A stretch of DNA of 64,000 bases, from contig NW_024465885.1 of NCBI RefSeq assembly GCF_017591425.1, positions 45,069,001-45,133,000 on the forward strand, written 5' to 3'. The translations under genes and the position numbers were made by a program. A model generated the notes under the pieces. It was given only the letters and a program-made list of their open reading frames with translations. It was not told where the DNA came from and did not search any database. Shown piece by piece: positions 46,501-52,420 of the stretch; position 1 is the stretch's first letter, and every line of letters begins with the position of its first letter. The DNA comes from Ochotona curzoniae (taxonomy: Eukaryota > Chordata > Mammalia > Lagomorpha > Ochotonidae).

Positions 46501-49500
46501 AGGTACCCTAAGCTGGGGCCCCAGCACCCTGAATCTAACTCAGCAGGAAACGATGTCTTTGCCAAGTTCTCAGCCTTTATCAAGAACACCAAGAAGGATG
46601 CCAACGAGAGTGAGTACTTCTCAAGTCCCCCTTTTCTGTTGCAGCATGCTCTTCCATGTGGCCTCTGGTATGGCCGCTTGTTGGAGGCGCGTCATCCTGA
46701 CTCATGTCACAGAGGGTGCCTCCAAACTTGACTCTAAACCTGGGTTTCCAAAGAGAGAATACTGGAGGCTAATAACCGAGAAAATGGTATTTTTTAGGGA
46801 AAAACATTCATCACCCAGATGTTCCTAGTTGGACCATGGAAGTCTTGTTAAAATGATGCTCCTGCCAGTGCCTACCTCATCGTTGGCTTTCCATAAACAT
46901 TGTTGTTGAGTCAGTAGATGAGTTCTAGAAGGAACGCTGTTGCATAGACAGTGCAGTAATTTTCCAGGGAGGAGTGAATCCTTTTTTTTAGCTATTCTTA
47001 GTCCACATCCTCCCGTGTGGGTTGACAGAGGCTAAGAAGGGAGAGAAAGAGACATTCACCTGCACAGTCCATCTTAGTGCCTTCTTGTCTGTGTGTTTTA
47101 GTTTATGAAAAGAACCTGCTAAAGGCCCTGAAGAAGCTGGATACGTACCTAAACAGCCCTCTGCCGGATGAAATAGATGCCGACAGCCCTGAGGACGTCG
47201 CTGTTTCTGGAAGGAAGTTCCTGGATGGAGATGAGCTCACACTGGCCGATTGCAACCTCTTACCCAAGCTGCACATCATTAAGGTTTGTCTTTTCTCCTC
47301 GTGCAAGCACTCAACTGGGGAATGAAACTGAGTTTTGGTTTGACTTGTGTATGGGCCAGACACCAAAGCATCTAAAAATTAGGGCTCTTGAATGAAACAT
47401 TCTAGCTCATTTCTTTATAAGGCAGTTCTCTTGGGCTCTTGTTATTGCTGTAACAAAATACTAGAGGCTGGGAAGTATGTAAATCATAAAAGCCTGTTGA
47501 GCTCATGGTAGAGAATGAAAGTCCAGGATCAGGCCTCTGTTCTGCTTTGGTGACGGCCTCATGGTCAGGTGGCATAGCAGGTGGAGTCACCATGACAGGG
47601 TTGTATGCAAGACAGGAAGCCAGAGGGATTCTTGGGAATGTGAGAGAGCTCACATGATGAGAAAGGAAGACAGAAAGATTTGGGGCTAGATGTGATTCCA
47701 AGCCTATTCAACTTCTTTTAGAAAGTTTTATTTATTTTTATTTGAAAGGGAGAGAGAGAGAGAGAGAGAGAGAAATTTCATCTATTGGTTCACTCTACAA
47801 TGGCCAGAGCAGAGCTGATCTGAAGCCAGGAACTAGGAACCTCCTCTGGGACTCTCATGTGGATGCAGGGACCCAAGAACTTGATTTATAAGCCACAAGG
47901 AGGGAGCTGGATCAAAAGTGGAACAGCCAGGACACAACCTTTATGGGATGCTGATACTCCAGGTGTAGTATTAACTTGCTAGACCGTTGTACTGGCCCCT
48001 CCTTCTCCTCCTCTTTTCCTGCAAGTGTTCTACATGGACAGCAGGGGTCCAGCATTTGGGCTGTCTTCTATTGCTTTCCTGGGTTCATTAGTAAGGATCT
48101 GGATCAGAAGTGGAACAGGTAGGACTTGAACCGGCACCCATATGGCATGCTGGCTGTGCAGATGGAGGCTTAACAGGATAAGCCACAGCACTCCCCCCCC
48201 CCCCACCAGTTTGTTCTTTCAGGAGCTAACTAATACCCCTTGAGAACCTTGCCCATCCCTTCTCCAGGTAGTACACTAAAAACTTCAGTAACTCACACCA
48301 TGGCCCTTTTCTTAGATGTTCCACCACCTCCCAAACTTGCATGTGGACCAAGCATCCAGCACCTAAAGCTTCAGGGGCAGATTCAAGCCACAGCCAAGCC
48401 AAAGCAGCAAACAACTCCCAAGCTTTAAATTCATGGAGTGATGAGTTTGAATGGTCCCATTCTTCTGCCCTCACTGCTTCCCTTCACAGACTGATCTTTG
48501 ATGTGAAGGCAGCTTGAGAAAATTCATAAATTCCCCCGGTATCTAATGCTTGAGTTTCGGTGATGATGTGTGGGAAATGTGACTTTCAAATGTGAGCTCA
48601 GTCAAATGCTGGTGATTGTAGGGACAAACACAGTCCTTTCTAAAAAGGACAGAAGAGTTTCCTATCATTCTTTATTTTTAAGACTAATTTTGTTTGAAAG
48701 GCATTAGGGGTACAGCCACATACCAGAAACAAAGAACTCTTTTATCAACTGGTTAACTGCCTAAATTGTCCTAATGGCCAGTACTGGGCCATGCCAAAGC
48801 CAGGAGCCAGGAGGTTCATTTGGGTCTCCCATGTGGTGCAGAGACCCAAGTACTTGGGTCATCCTCTGCTGCTTTCCCTGGCACATTAACACAACTCTGA
48901 ATGGGAAGTGGAACAGCCAAGACTTGAAGGTATACCAGCTCTGCAGGCAATGGCTGTACCTGCTGCATCACAGCACTGGTCCCTGTAAGCACATGGGAGA
49001 GCTGAAAGGAGCTCCTGGATCCAGAAATCCAGGACTTCAGTGTGTCCAAGACCTGGTCATCATAGCTACTTGCAGAGTGAAGCAGTGGATGGTAGATTTC
49101 TCTCTGTATTTCCTTCCCTCTCTGTAACTCTGCCTTTCAAATAAACCTTACTAAAAAGATCTTATGTCATTAGAAACGGTGAGATTCAGAGTTGGTTACA
49201 ACAGTCCATGGCCCCAATAAAAGGCCTACCATCAGACTCTGAAAAGTCATTTAGCACTCAAATTGTCAAATAGCTTCATGATCTTTCAGGCTGGAGTACA
49301 TCTGAAAGGAAATGAGAAGCAATCTAAGGGAATCATTATGAAAGATGAGCTTCATTGTTAACCATAGTGACATCACAGTGGACGCCTCAACTCTAAGCTT
49401 GATCCTTACCCCAACCCTAATGTACTGCAGAGTATAGCTGCAGGTGCTTGGGTGTCCATAGCCAACTGGTCTGCCTCCATTCCAAAAGTAGTCTGACGGC

Positions 49501-50527
49501 TACAGAGAATGAGGGAAAGATGTGTGATGGATTTTTGGGTCTGATTTTAAATCTTTAGTTATATTTACTTAGTCGCCTTTCTTGTTTCAGTAAAATAAAT
49601 TCTCCAGAGACTTAAATAAAAGTGCTTTGAGATGCAATAATAACATGATCACCACAATGAAAATCCAGGAACCGAGAAGCTTTGAGCTGTGATAAACAGA
49701 GGATTTATTTTAATCCAAGACTATCTTAAGACCAAACATCAGTGGGGTTTGCAGGGAGAGAACATAGCCAGAATATAGGAAGCCTGACAGGGTTACAACT
49801 CTGAAAGGGACAAGAGAGAGAAGAAATGGAAGCATGGGGAAATGTACACATTTTCTCAGTTGTTATCAGGACAGGAGCATGCGAAGTTGTTAAGTCAAGT
49901 ACTAGAGACATCCTGTGATTTAAAGGTCTGTAAGAGAGAGTTGAAACACATTATAACCCTTCTAAGTGATCTGAAATGGAATCTCTGCCAGTGGCAGGGG
50001 GAGGGGAGCTTGGGAGCTGAGGTCCAGGAGGAGGAAGGGGTGGAGCAGCCATGGGAAAAGGAAATTACATGAGATATAGGAGGAGGATCCTGGTGGAGAA
50101 CGGAGGAAATTCATGCCAAGGCGGGTCTCAGGTACCATTGTGGTAACTCATGGGCAGGGTATGGAGTCTAGTATCTTTATCATGTTTCCCATGCCCAGGA
50201 TGTTCCTATGCAAAGTCAGCGTGCCACTGGGGATGGCCAAATGACTGTAAGATCCCAGACATTGACAGAGAGAGTATGGTGCATGACTCAAAAGGACAGA
50301 TGATCTGATCTGATGAACCGTGTGGTAGGTTTTCCCTTTACTGATCATTTCCTCTTCACTTTCAGATTGTGACCAAGAAATACAGAGATTTCGAATTTCC
50401 TTCTGAAATGACTGGGCTCTGGAGATACTTGAACAATGCTTACGCCAGGGACGAGTTCATAAACACATGTCCAGCCGACCAGGAAATTGAACACGCGTAT
50501 TCAGATGTTGCAAAAAGGATGAAGTGA
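13059..50527 (+). CDS. CLIC6: CLIC6 (parchorin), complete spliced gene, 6 coding exons, 599 aa
   Basis: Coding join: 13059-14171, 45144-45253, 45788-45913, 46503-46609, 47102-47283, 50366-50527; 1800 bases including the TGA. The exon 2-5 sizes (110, 126, 107, 182) are those typical of CLIC genes. Residues 1-371 are an acidic low-complexity extension; 372-599 are the CLIC module: thioredoxin-like N domain with GNCPFSQR (Cys382), putative membrane segment about 382-404, then the all-helical C domain with [19 protein letters not shown]. The family is known as soluble proteins that can move to membranes, with glutaredoxin-like activity reported for some members. CLIC6 is reported in water-secreting epithelia such as gastric parietal cells, choroid plexus and lacrimal gland. 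Rabbit and human proteins are, from memory, about 637 and 704 residues; this one is shorter because of the N-terminal region. The C-terminal 228 residues match the human protein nearly throughout, so identity as CLIC6 rather than CLIC4 or CLIC5 is secure. No frameshift or internal stop is present. Confidence 0.97.
14712..14740. repeat. (TA)n microsatellite
   Basis: About 13 uninterrupted TA units in intron 1. Confidence 0.95.
14741..15206. other. Intron 1 unique sequence
   Basis: No repeat identified. GGGCGGGAATATAAGCTG at about 14956 looks TATA-like, but no exon evidence follows it. Confidence 0.4.
15240..15488 (-). repeat. CSINE, antisense, tail lost
   Basis: CATTCCCCAAGTGGCCACAA to CCATGCCAGGCCC. 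It lacks the A-rich end. Internal repetition of AACCAGTGCCC(C/A)TATGGG at 15426-15463 shows a short tandem duplication. Confidence 0.87.
15503..15846 (-). repeat. Young CSINE, antisense
   Basis: Full length, with a long T/A tail start, GGAAAGACGGATATACAGAG and GGGATCCCAGGCATGCAAGG, ending CTATCGCGCTGGGTCC. The flanks CCTACTTCCATTTT (15489) and CCTGCTTCAATTTT (15847) form an imperfect target duplication. Confidence 0.95.
15861..16459. other. Intron 1 unique sequence
   Basis: No repeat recognised. A partial CTCF-like inverse motif (GCGCCCTCTCTTGG) lies at 16072-16085. Confidence 0.4.
16460..16605 (+). repeat. MIR
   Basis: CTGTGTGACCTTGGGCAAGT, TCCTTAACCTTG and CATAAATGGGGA are the MIR core in sense orientation. 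Confidence 0.88.
16680..16858. repeat. (CTTT)n then (CT)n polypyrimidine tract
   Basis: About 180 bases of almost pure pyrimidine on the + strand: mixed CTTT/TTCC units, then a clean TTTC run at about 16762-16804 and a CT run at about 16805-16852. Confidence 0.97.
17706..17804 (+). repeat. 33-bp tandem repeat, 3 copies
   Basis: Units start at 17706, 17739 and 17772, each with GTCCCCAGCTGGTGTG. Units 1 and 2 differ at only a few positions; unit 3 diverges at its end. Confidence 0.92.
17795..17990 (+). repeat. Diverged direct repeat, copy 1
   Basis: It aligns without large gaps to 19195-19415 at roughly two thirds identity by eye: GTTTTCTTTATTCCTAATAA against GGTTTTCCTTATTCCAAATA, and CAGCAAAATATTCACACTG against CAGCAAAATGCACTG. 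The family is not identified. Confidence 0.6.
18252..18281. repeat. (TG)n microsatellite
   Basis: About 14 clean TG units in intron 1, not inside a SINE. Confidence 0.95.
18348..18654 (-). repeat. CSINE, antisense
   Basis: From AAAGGTTTATTTGAAAGTCG through AGCAGGGGACTGGGTCAG and GGATTTGAACTTGTGCCC to CATACCACTGGCTCT. This is an older subfamily. Confidence 0.86.
18655..19194. other. Intron 1 unique sequence
   Basis: No repeat or exon recognised. Confidence 0.45.
19195..19415 (+). repeat. Diverged direct repeat, copy 2
   Basis: Partner of 17795-17990. A short 17-bp tandem (GAGTGGAGGGGGCGGG) at about 19362-19401 is inserted within or next to it. Confidence 0.58.
19748..20083 (+). repeat. Ancient interspersed repeat, family A
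   Basis: CTTAGTCCCTTTTCTGTTAC, GGAGGCCGGGGCATCC, CTTATAAAGCCCTTC, CATGACCCC, CACAAGAGCTTTGGGGGCAT and CACATCATAGC follow an old repeat text of about 330 bp end to end. Class not assigned. Confidence 0.6.
20110..20385 (-). repeat. Possible old L1 fragment
   Basis: CATTTAATTCACATTTCTGT, GTGAAGTTGAATTTGC and TTTTCATATG resemble the inverse of the L1 ORF2 3' end. Weak. Confidence 0.4.
20394..20483 (+). repeat. 30-bp tandem repeat, 3 copies
   Basis: Units start at 20394, 20424 and 20454 with TTGATTTCATTC or TTGATTTCGTTC and a GAAC core. The third is more diverged. Confidence 0.85.
20562..20806 (-). repeat. CSINE, antisense, old
   Basis: TACAGAGAGAGATCTTTCCC, GTAACAGCTAGGGCTGGGCC, CATCTTCTGCTGCTTTCCCA and GGAACTCAAACTAGTGCTC, ending CACCACAACACCCC. 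A piece of the middle is missing. Confidence 0.77.
20807..21315. other. Intron 1 unique sequence
   Basis: Nothing recognised. Confidence 0.4.
21316..21598 (+). repeat. CSINE, sense, old and rearranged
   Basis: A GGTCGGCGTTTGGTGCAGTG head, CATGTGGGAGACCCGGGTTG, GGGGAGCGAATCAGTAGAC and GCCTTTCAGATTAAAAAAA. The body has a B-box-like head variant. Confidence 0.72.
21998..22315 (-). repeat. CSINE, antisense
   Basis: A T(11) start, AGAGAAAGATCTTTCATCTC, CCCAAATGGCTACAATGGC and AGGGAGCTGAATGGGAAG, to GGGCCATCGCACAGGTCCC. Full length. Confidence 0.93.
22316..23990. other. Intron 1 unique sequence
   Basis: About 1.7 kb with no recognised repeat. Small frames here show no family resemblance. Confidence 0.45.
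23990..24400. promoter_or_regulatory. Candidate conserved non-coding element in CLIC6 intron 1
   Basis: An AT-rich, repeat-free block with motif-like composition unlike its neighbours. It has a forkhead core TGTTTAC at 24164-24170 and an imperfect palindrome ATTGCTATGGCAAT at 24296-24309, which matches the RFX X-box at 12 of 14 positions. Conservation itself cannot be seen from one sequence. Confidence 0.35.
24886..24899 (+). promoter_or_regulatory. CTCF-like motif
   Basis: CCACTAGAGGGCAG fits the CTCF core CCASYAGRKGGCRS at all 14 positions, in + orientation. Confidence 0.55.
24900..26150. other. Intron 1 unique sequence
   Basis: No repeat is recognised up to a T-run at 26151-26171. Confidence 0.4.
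26333..26688 (-). repeat. CSINE, antisense, with (CA)n
   Basis: GTGTATTTATTTTTATTTGA start, a CA run of about 26392-26449 in the 3'-end part of the element, then TCTTCCATCCATTGC, AGCAGGGAGCTGGATGGGAA and CATGCCGACCC. Confidence 0.92.
26689..28433. other. Intron 1 unique sequence with a CpG-rich block
   Basis: No repeat named. 27570-27980 has clearly more CpGs than its surroundings and a 160-codon open frame on the - strand (27473-27955) without family resemblance. I do not call it a gene. Confidence 0.4.
28434..28807 (-). repeat. CSINE, antisense, with (AC)n
   Basis: AAGATTTATCTATGTATTTG start, an AC run at about 28484-28515, CCACCTGCTGGTTCATTC and AGCAGGGAGCTGGATGGGAA, ending GTGCCATAACCGCCGGCCCC. 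It belongs to an older, rabbit-like subfamily (ends CCGGCCCC). Confidence 0.92.
28808..29892. other. Intron 1 unique sequence
   Basis: Nothing recognised. Confidence 0.45.
29893..29952. repeat. (CCTT)n imperfect microsatellite
   Basis: Six or so CCTT units, a CGCTCTGTC interruption, then further CCTT/CTTT units. Confidence 0.9.
30266..30279 (+). promoter_or_regulatory. CTCF-like motif
   Basis: CCACCAGGGGGAAC matches the CTCF core except for A in place of C at position 12 and its last bases; + orientation. Confidence 0.4.
30590..30960 (+). repeat. Probable ancient repeat, family related to A
   Basis: CTCCTATTGCTGCTGTCCCA, GGTGGCTTCAAGCAAC and TCCACAGCCTTGCTCTTCC follow the text of old mammalian repeats, but the match is patchy. 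Confidence 0.4.
30961..31573. other. Intron 1 unique sequence
   Basis: A T-run near 31424-31436 and an AT-rich stretch after it. Nothing else seen. Confidence 0.4.
31574..31903 (+). repeat. CSINE, sense
   Basis: GGGTCTTGGTACAGTAGCCT head, GATCCCATATGGATGCTGG and GGGGAGTGAACCATCAG, to CTGTAAATCTGACTTTGCAA and an A-rich tail. Confidence 0.94.
32050..32493 (-). repeat. L1 fragment, antisense
   Basis: GAGTAGTACTCCATAGAGTG, CATGTCTTTGCTATTGTAG and TGGGATAGCTGGGTCATATG are the inverse of the L1 ORF2 3' end, old subfamily. A CSINE starts directly after it. Confidence 0.85.
32497..32790 (-). repeat. CSINE, antisense
   Basis: ATGCAGATTTACAGAGGGAA, CTGGTTCACTCCCCAAGTGG and GCAGGGAGCTGTGTGGGAAG, ending near CATGCCAGCCC. 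The nearby L1 may be its target. Confidence 0.88.
32827..33136 (+). repeat. 78-bp minisatellite, 4 copies
   Basis: Copies at 32827-32904, 32905-32982, 32983-33058 (76 bp; gains AGGT-like bases and loses a GGGCAG-like piece) and 33059-33136. Apart from that the units are almost identical, so amplification is recent. Each unit begins GAGGGTGCAGGTGGTCTGTG. The 78-bp units are 26 codons long, which creates long chance reading frames. Confidence 0.98.
33137..34502. other. Intron 1 unique sequence
   Basis: No repeat named; a short (ATT)n-like patch near 33671-33700. No exon evidence. Confidence 0.45.
34503..34797 (+). repeat. CSINE, sense, tail split by insertion
   Basis: GGGCTGGCACTGTGGCGTAG head to ATCTTTCAAATAGAAATAAA. 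Its tail continues after the next element at 35119-35150 (AGAAATAAATACATC and A-rich). Confidence 0.92.
34798..35118 (-). repeat. Young CSINE inserted in the tail of another
   Basis: A complete inverse copy ending CTACTGTACTGGGCCC. The 10-bp duplication AGAAATAAAT flanks it at 34788-34797 and 35119-35128. Confidence 0.95.
35151..36077. other. Intron 1 unique sequence
   Basis: Possible antisense MIR remnant at about 35620-35720 (CACTAGGCGGTAGGTATTAT). Otherwise nothing recognised. Confidence 0.4.
36078..36150 (+). repeat. MIR fragment
   Basis: TTTGGGCAGCTGACTTAGTT followed by TCATTATCTGTGAAATGGGA. Confidence 0.75.
36416..36695 (+). repeat. CSINE, sense
   Basis: TTGGCATGATGGCTCAACTG head, GCATCCCATGTGGGTGTTGG and GGGGAGTGAACCAATGGATG, with a pyrimidine-rich end. 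Confidence 0.88.
36707..36743 (-). mobile_element. hAT-type MITE fragment
   Basis: GGTTATAAATACCAACATGG and GCCTTGGCAGGAAACAG are nearly identical to one end of the element at 38478-38680. Only about 37 bp remain. Confidence 0.6.
36931..37025. repeat. Compound microsatellite
   Basis: (CT)n, then (CCCT)n, then (GATATA)n-like units with GATATAGATATAGACATAGG. Several period changes occur in 95 bases. Confidence 0.92.
37360..37530 (-). repeat. MIR, antisense
   Basis: ATAATAGCTACCTTTATTGG, a weak middle, AGAAAATGGTTTGTCCACTG, then CCACACAATTGGTGAACAGT. Confidence 0.8.
37668..38008 (-). repeat. Young CSINE, antisense
   Basis: T-rich start with AAGATTTATTTATTTTTATT, a duplicated AAAGTC, GCAGGGAGCTGGATGGGAAG and GCGCCCATATGGGATCC, ending CCACGTCGCTGGGCCC. 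Confidence 0.96.
38478..38680 (-). mobile_element. hAT-type MITE, about 203 bp
   Basis: Left end CAGTGGTGGGGAAT, right end ATTTCCAACCCCTG. The inverse strand aligns along its length with 6474-6681, including TTAGCCTGCT and GGCAGGAC motifs. The flanking octamers differ only by transitions. Confidence 0.78.
38681..40900. other. Intron 1 unique sequence
   Basis: About 2.2 kb with no repeat named. It contains the inverse CTCF-like motif listed separately. Confidence 0.4.
39438..39451 (-). promoter_or_regulatory. CTCF-like motif, inverse orientation
   Basis: CTGCCCCCTGGTGT; read inversely it matches the CTCF core at 13 of 14 positions (first base only off). It faces the + motifs at 24886 and 30266. 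Confidence 0.5.
40901..42148. other. Intron 1 unique sequence
   Basis: T-run at about 41263-41275; nothing else recognised. Confidence 0.4.
42149..42283. mobile_element. mariner-like MITE
   Basis: TATGAAGGAACTTCAAAAAG at the left and the inverse-like CATGAACATGAAGACCTCGTA at the right. The interior TTGAAATCCAGGCACAG matches the family of 3982-4095. Confidence 0.68.
42570..42850 (+). repeat. Possible ancient repeat end
   Basis: CTAACATGTGGATTTTGGGG and GATGCATGCAAGACC resemble the 3' end of family A copies. Confidence 0.35.
43150..43650 (-). repeat. L1 fragment, antisense
   Basis: GGTTGGTCTCCAGACTTTTG, TGGGGAATTGCCAAGTCACA and TTTGCGTTGCCTCAGTGGCT follow the inverse of L1 ORF2 3' sequence, old subfamily. 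Confidence 0.7.
44220..44285. repeat. (GA)-rich simple repeat
   Basis: GTGTGTGAGAGATAAAGAGA and following AGACAGAGAGA units, imperfect. Confidence 0.8.
44640..44962. repeat. Degenerate (TG)n / TGTA-rich tract
   Basis: About 320 bases of imperfect TG, TGTA and TGAG units. It lies about 180 bp before CLIC6 exon 2. Confidence 0.93.
45144..45253 (+). CDS. CLIC6: CLIC6 exon 2: redox motif and putative membrane segment
   Basis: The 110-bp exon follows an acceptor ending CTCATAG and ends at AAGAG/GTAAGA (phase 2). It encodes residues 372-408, starting [17 protein letters not shown]. Cys382 corresponds to Cys24 of CLIC1, the glutathione-binding redox cysteine. The stretch from there to Val404 is the segment proposed to enter membranes in CLIC proteins. 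The last Arg codon (408) is split with exon 3. Confidence 0.97.
45254..45787 (+). other. CLIC6: CLIC6 intron 2
   Basis: A 534-bp phase 2 intron with a short (AC)n at about 45330-45342. No repeat seen. Confidence 0.9.
45788..45913 (+). CDS. CLIC6: CLIC6 exon 3: end of thioredoxin-like domain
   Basis: The 126-bp exon lies between an acceptor ending CATCTCCCAG and the donor GTAGGC, phase 2 on both sides. It encodes [20 protein letters not shown] and onward to EEKLAPPR (residues 408-450). The NPPF Pro pair carries the cis-proline typical of GST-like folds. The position of CLIC1 Cys59 is Ala here, so the CLIC1-type intramolecular disulfide is not expected. Confidence 0.97.
45914..46502 (+). other. 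CLIC6: CLIC6 intron 3
   Basis: A 589-bp phase 2 intron with donor GTAGGC and a weak acceptor TTTTTAAAG. No repeat seen. Confidence 0.9.
46503..46609 (+). CDS. CLIC6: CLIC6 exon 4: start of helical C-terminal domain
   Basis: The 107-bp exon runs from phase 2 to phase 1 and encodes [20 protein letters not shown] and onward to KNTKKDANE (residues 450-486). The donor GTGAGT is strong. The acceptor is unusual: it ends TTTTTAAAG, with A instead of a pyrimidine at -3 and a short pyrimidine tract. Skipping this exon would shift the frame. Confidence 0.96.
46610..47101 (+). other. CLIC6: CLIC6 intron 4
   Basis: A 492-bp phase 1 intron with donor GTGAGT and acceptor GTTTTAG. No repeat seen. Confidence 0.9.
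47102..47283 (+). CDS. CLIC6: CLIC6 exon 5: core of helical C-terminal domain
   Basis: The 182-bp exon runs from phase 1 to phase 0, with acceptor GTGTTTTAG and donor GTTTGT. It encodes [20 protein letters not shown], the acidic loop [15 protein letters not shown], and [19 protein letters not shown], which is the most conserved stretch of CLIC proteins. It ends LHIIK at residue 546. Confidence 0.97.
47435..47705 (+). repeat. Ancient interspersed repeat, family A
   Basis: GTTATTGCTGTAACAAAATA, TAGAGGCTGGGAAGTATG and AAGTCCAGGATCAGGCC-like text mark the family. The 3' part is eroded. Confidence 0.6.
47716..47998 (-). repeat. CSINE, antisense, with (GA)n
   Basis: AGTTTTATTTATTTTTATTT start, a GA run at about 47750-47773, GGTTCACTCTACAATGGCC and AGGGAGCTGGATCAAAAG, ending CGTTGTACTGGCCC. 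Confidence 0.87.
48040..48196 (-). repeat. CSINE fragment, antisense
   Basis: The 5' half only: GGGCTGTCTTCTATTGCTTT, GGACTTGAACCGGCACCCAT and GATAAGCCACAGCACTCCC, followed by a C-run at about 48194-48205. Confidence 0.75.
48672..48983 (-). repeat. CSINE, antisense, old
   Basis: TTTTTAAGACTAATTTTGTT start, GGTTAACTGCCTAAATTG and AGTACTGGGCCATGCCAAAG, ending CATCACAGCACTGGTCC. Confidence 0.85.
48985..49165 (+). repeat. CSINE 3' half, sense
   Basis: ACATGGGAGAGCTGAAAGGA, GAAGCAGTGGATGGTAGATT and CTCTGCCTTTCAAATAAACC. It abuts the antisense copy, probably the remainder of an older element struck by it. Confidence 0.72.
49170..50340. other. Intron 5 sequence before exon 6
   Basis: Purine-rich segments and short AT-rich runs. 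No repeat family named. Confidence 0.4.
50366..50527 (+). CDS. CLIC6: CLIC6 exon 6: C-terminal end and stop
   Basis: The acceptor CACTTTCAG is strong. Residues 547-599 run [15 protein letters not shown] to [10 protein letters not shown] and end at TGA 50525-50527. Together with the preceding Lys, KIVTKKYR sits where CLIC4 has its nuclear localisation signal KVVAKKYR; Ala is replaced by Thr at residue 549. The conserved [18 protein letters not shown] end confirms a complete C-terminus. Confidence 0.97.
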   Translation: MVTKKYRDFEFPSEMTGLWRYLNNAYARDEFINTCPADQEIEHAYSDVAKRMK

Positions 50528-50998
50528 AGTTGGGGCATTCTCTGTCTTACTTCTAAGTTGAGTGGGCTTGACACCAAAAAGAATGTATTCACTGATATCC
50601 ACCCTGCCCCGCCAAACCATTTTTCTTTTTTTTTTTTTTGCAAATGACAACCCATGTTATGTTCCATTCAGTGCCGCATGATCATGGTCTGGTCATTTGT
50701 AAACACACATACCGGTATCTATTGTTTCACATACCAGTATCTGTTGTTAAACACACCGAGTGACTAGTTGATGTTGAGTTTTATCTGTGACATTCACTGA
50801 CTTTACATTTAGGATCCATGTTTTCCGTTCTGTCAAAGCAAATTATGTTTGGGTTTGATGTCCTCCAATGTTGAAACAAAATGGGTCTGTCTTTGATAGT
50901 ATTCATTGTCATCAATAGTCTTCTTTTCTAAATTTCAACTTTAACTTCTTTCAAAAGGAAATTCTGCTTTTTAGAATTTAAAGACACACCATGCCTAT

Positions 50999-51020
50999 AT
51001 TAAAATAGCACTGGTGTGTA
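50999..51020 (+). terminator. Candidate proximal poly(A) signal
   Basis: ATTAAA at 50999-51004 lies 472 bases after the CLIC6 stop, with a GU-rich TGGTGTGT starting about 10 bases downstream. Confidence 0.45.
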
Positions 51021-52318
51021 AAGAAGTTAAAAAAACACAGTCATCCCACAATTTAATTCACTTGATAACTTATTGATGGTAAGCATCTTCCAAATCTTCC
51101 ATGTCAGGCACACACAGGCAAACTCAACCACACGACCTGTGCTCTCCTTGACGTGCGGTATAGTGTGTACTTTAGGAAACTCCGGATTTTGCTTTGATCA
51201 TCAACCCCAAGGAACTGAACAAGGAAGATCGGGTCCTGCAGAGGTGGGGGAATGCTGTCATCTGCATTCTGAGAGGCGGGTTCATGGGCACAGAGACCAG
51301 AAGGAGCCCAACACCGCACATGGCCCCCATGCTCACTGAGATAGCCTCTAGGACATGAGCACGCTGCTGCCTTCAGTTCCAGGCATGGAGGAGGATGCTT
51401 GTCTCTGTGTTTGGTCCCAGCATCTTTCGCAGCCCCATCTTGGGCCCCTCCCACCGCTCCCTTGCTGAAGACTTTGCTTATAGGAGGACTTTGGACATCA
51501 GTGTATCCTGAGATGCTCCCTGCCCTGCGTGGAGAGCACACCTCACATACCCTGTTGGGATGCCATGTTGTTTTGCAGGAGGGCTGGAACTACGGGGAGC
51601 CAAGCCCAGGGGTGTGGCTGCTCTGCCCTGGGTGGTGTCAGTTGGTGTTGGGCAGGGAAAATCCAGGGAGATTAACCTCATGGGCAGTTCTGGTAAACAG
51701 TACAGTTAGGGAGGAAGTGGAAAGGCTTGACTCACAAGAATTTCTGCTTTTTTTGTGTGTGGCTTATCCCCAACCTTGCCACCCTCATTCACAGCTTTGC
51801 CAGGGGCCTGTGGTACTGGTGTGTCCCCCTCCCCCAGCATGGGGGCCAACCCCAGGGCCTCCATCAGACCCTTGAGGACCCTCAGCCTGTGTTTGTTCTA
51901 CATTCACACGTGTCTGGCAACAGCCTGTGGCATGGGCTGTGGCTGATGGTTGATGCTAAAATGTTTATTTTTCCAGCACACATCTGCAGGATACAGGTGA
52001 GTCACTTGAAGGACAGTGGGATTTAGTGGAAAATGGGCAGTAAAGGAACAAAGATCGGGAATAACTTTTTTCCTCGTTTCCTACCTGTTGGTTTTGCCCT
52101 AGCTGGCTGCTTTCATTGTCAGTCACATTTTTTTTTTTGAATCCTTGTCTAGCCTGAGCACAGCGTTTGCATCACTTCATGTCTGTTATTTTTTAAATCT
52201 AGCTTCATAATGTTACTTTATACTTGGTAAATAAGTTGGCTAGCAGAGGTTCCTAGTGCTAATAACTTTGTCTTCTTAGATGTTAAAATGATCTACCTAA
52301 ACTCTATGTGCCTTGAAA

Positions 52319-52401
52319 ATTAAACAGATTGCAAAACACTTAGGTGGAGCCAATGTCCTTTCTGTGTTTGTAGCTTTACTCCACGATCCCCACTTAATAA
52401 A
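52319..52401 (+). terminator. Candidate distal poly(A) signals
   Basis: ATTAAA (52319-52324) and canonical AATAAA (52396-52401) lie in AT-rich sequence. The canonical hexamer is the better end for a long CLIC6 transcript. Confidence 0.5.
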
Positions 52402-52420
52402 ATGATCACACCTCCCTTAT

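Larger units (their letters stand above)
47284..50365 (+). other. CLIC6: CLIC6 intron 5 (3.1 kb)
   Basis: A phase 0 intron with donor GTTTGT and acceptor TTTCAG. It contains an ancient repeat, four CSINE pieces and a (GA)n and a C-run. The 49170-50340 part shows no repeat I can name. Confidence 0.93.
50528..52420 (+). other. CLIC6: CLIC6 3' UTR (extent inferred)
   Basis: AT-rich sequence follows the stop, with a T run at about 50625-50639. There is a proximal ATTAAA at 50999-51004 followed by a TGGTGTGT element. A distal pair, ATTAAA 52319-52324 and AATAAA 52396-52401, would give a UTR of about 1.9 kb. No CSINE interrupts this stretch, which fits a constrained UTR. Confidence 0.55.
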
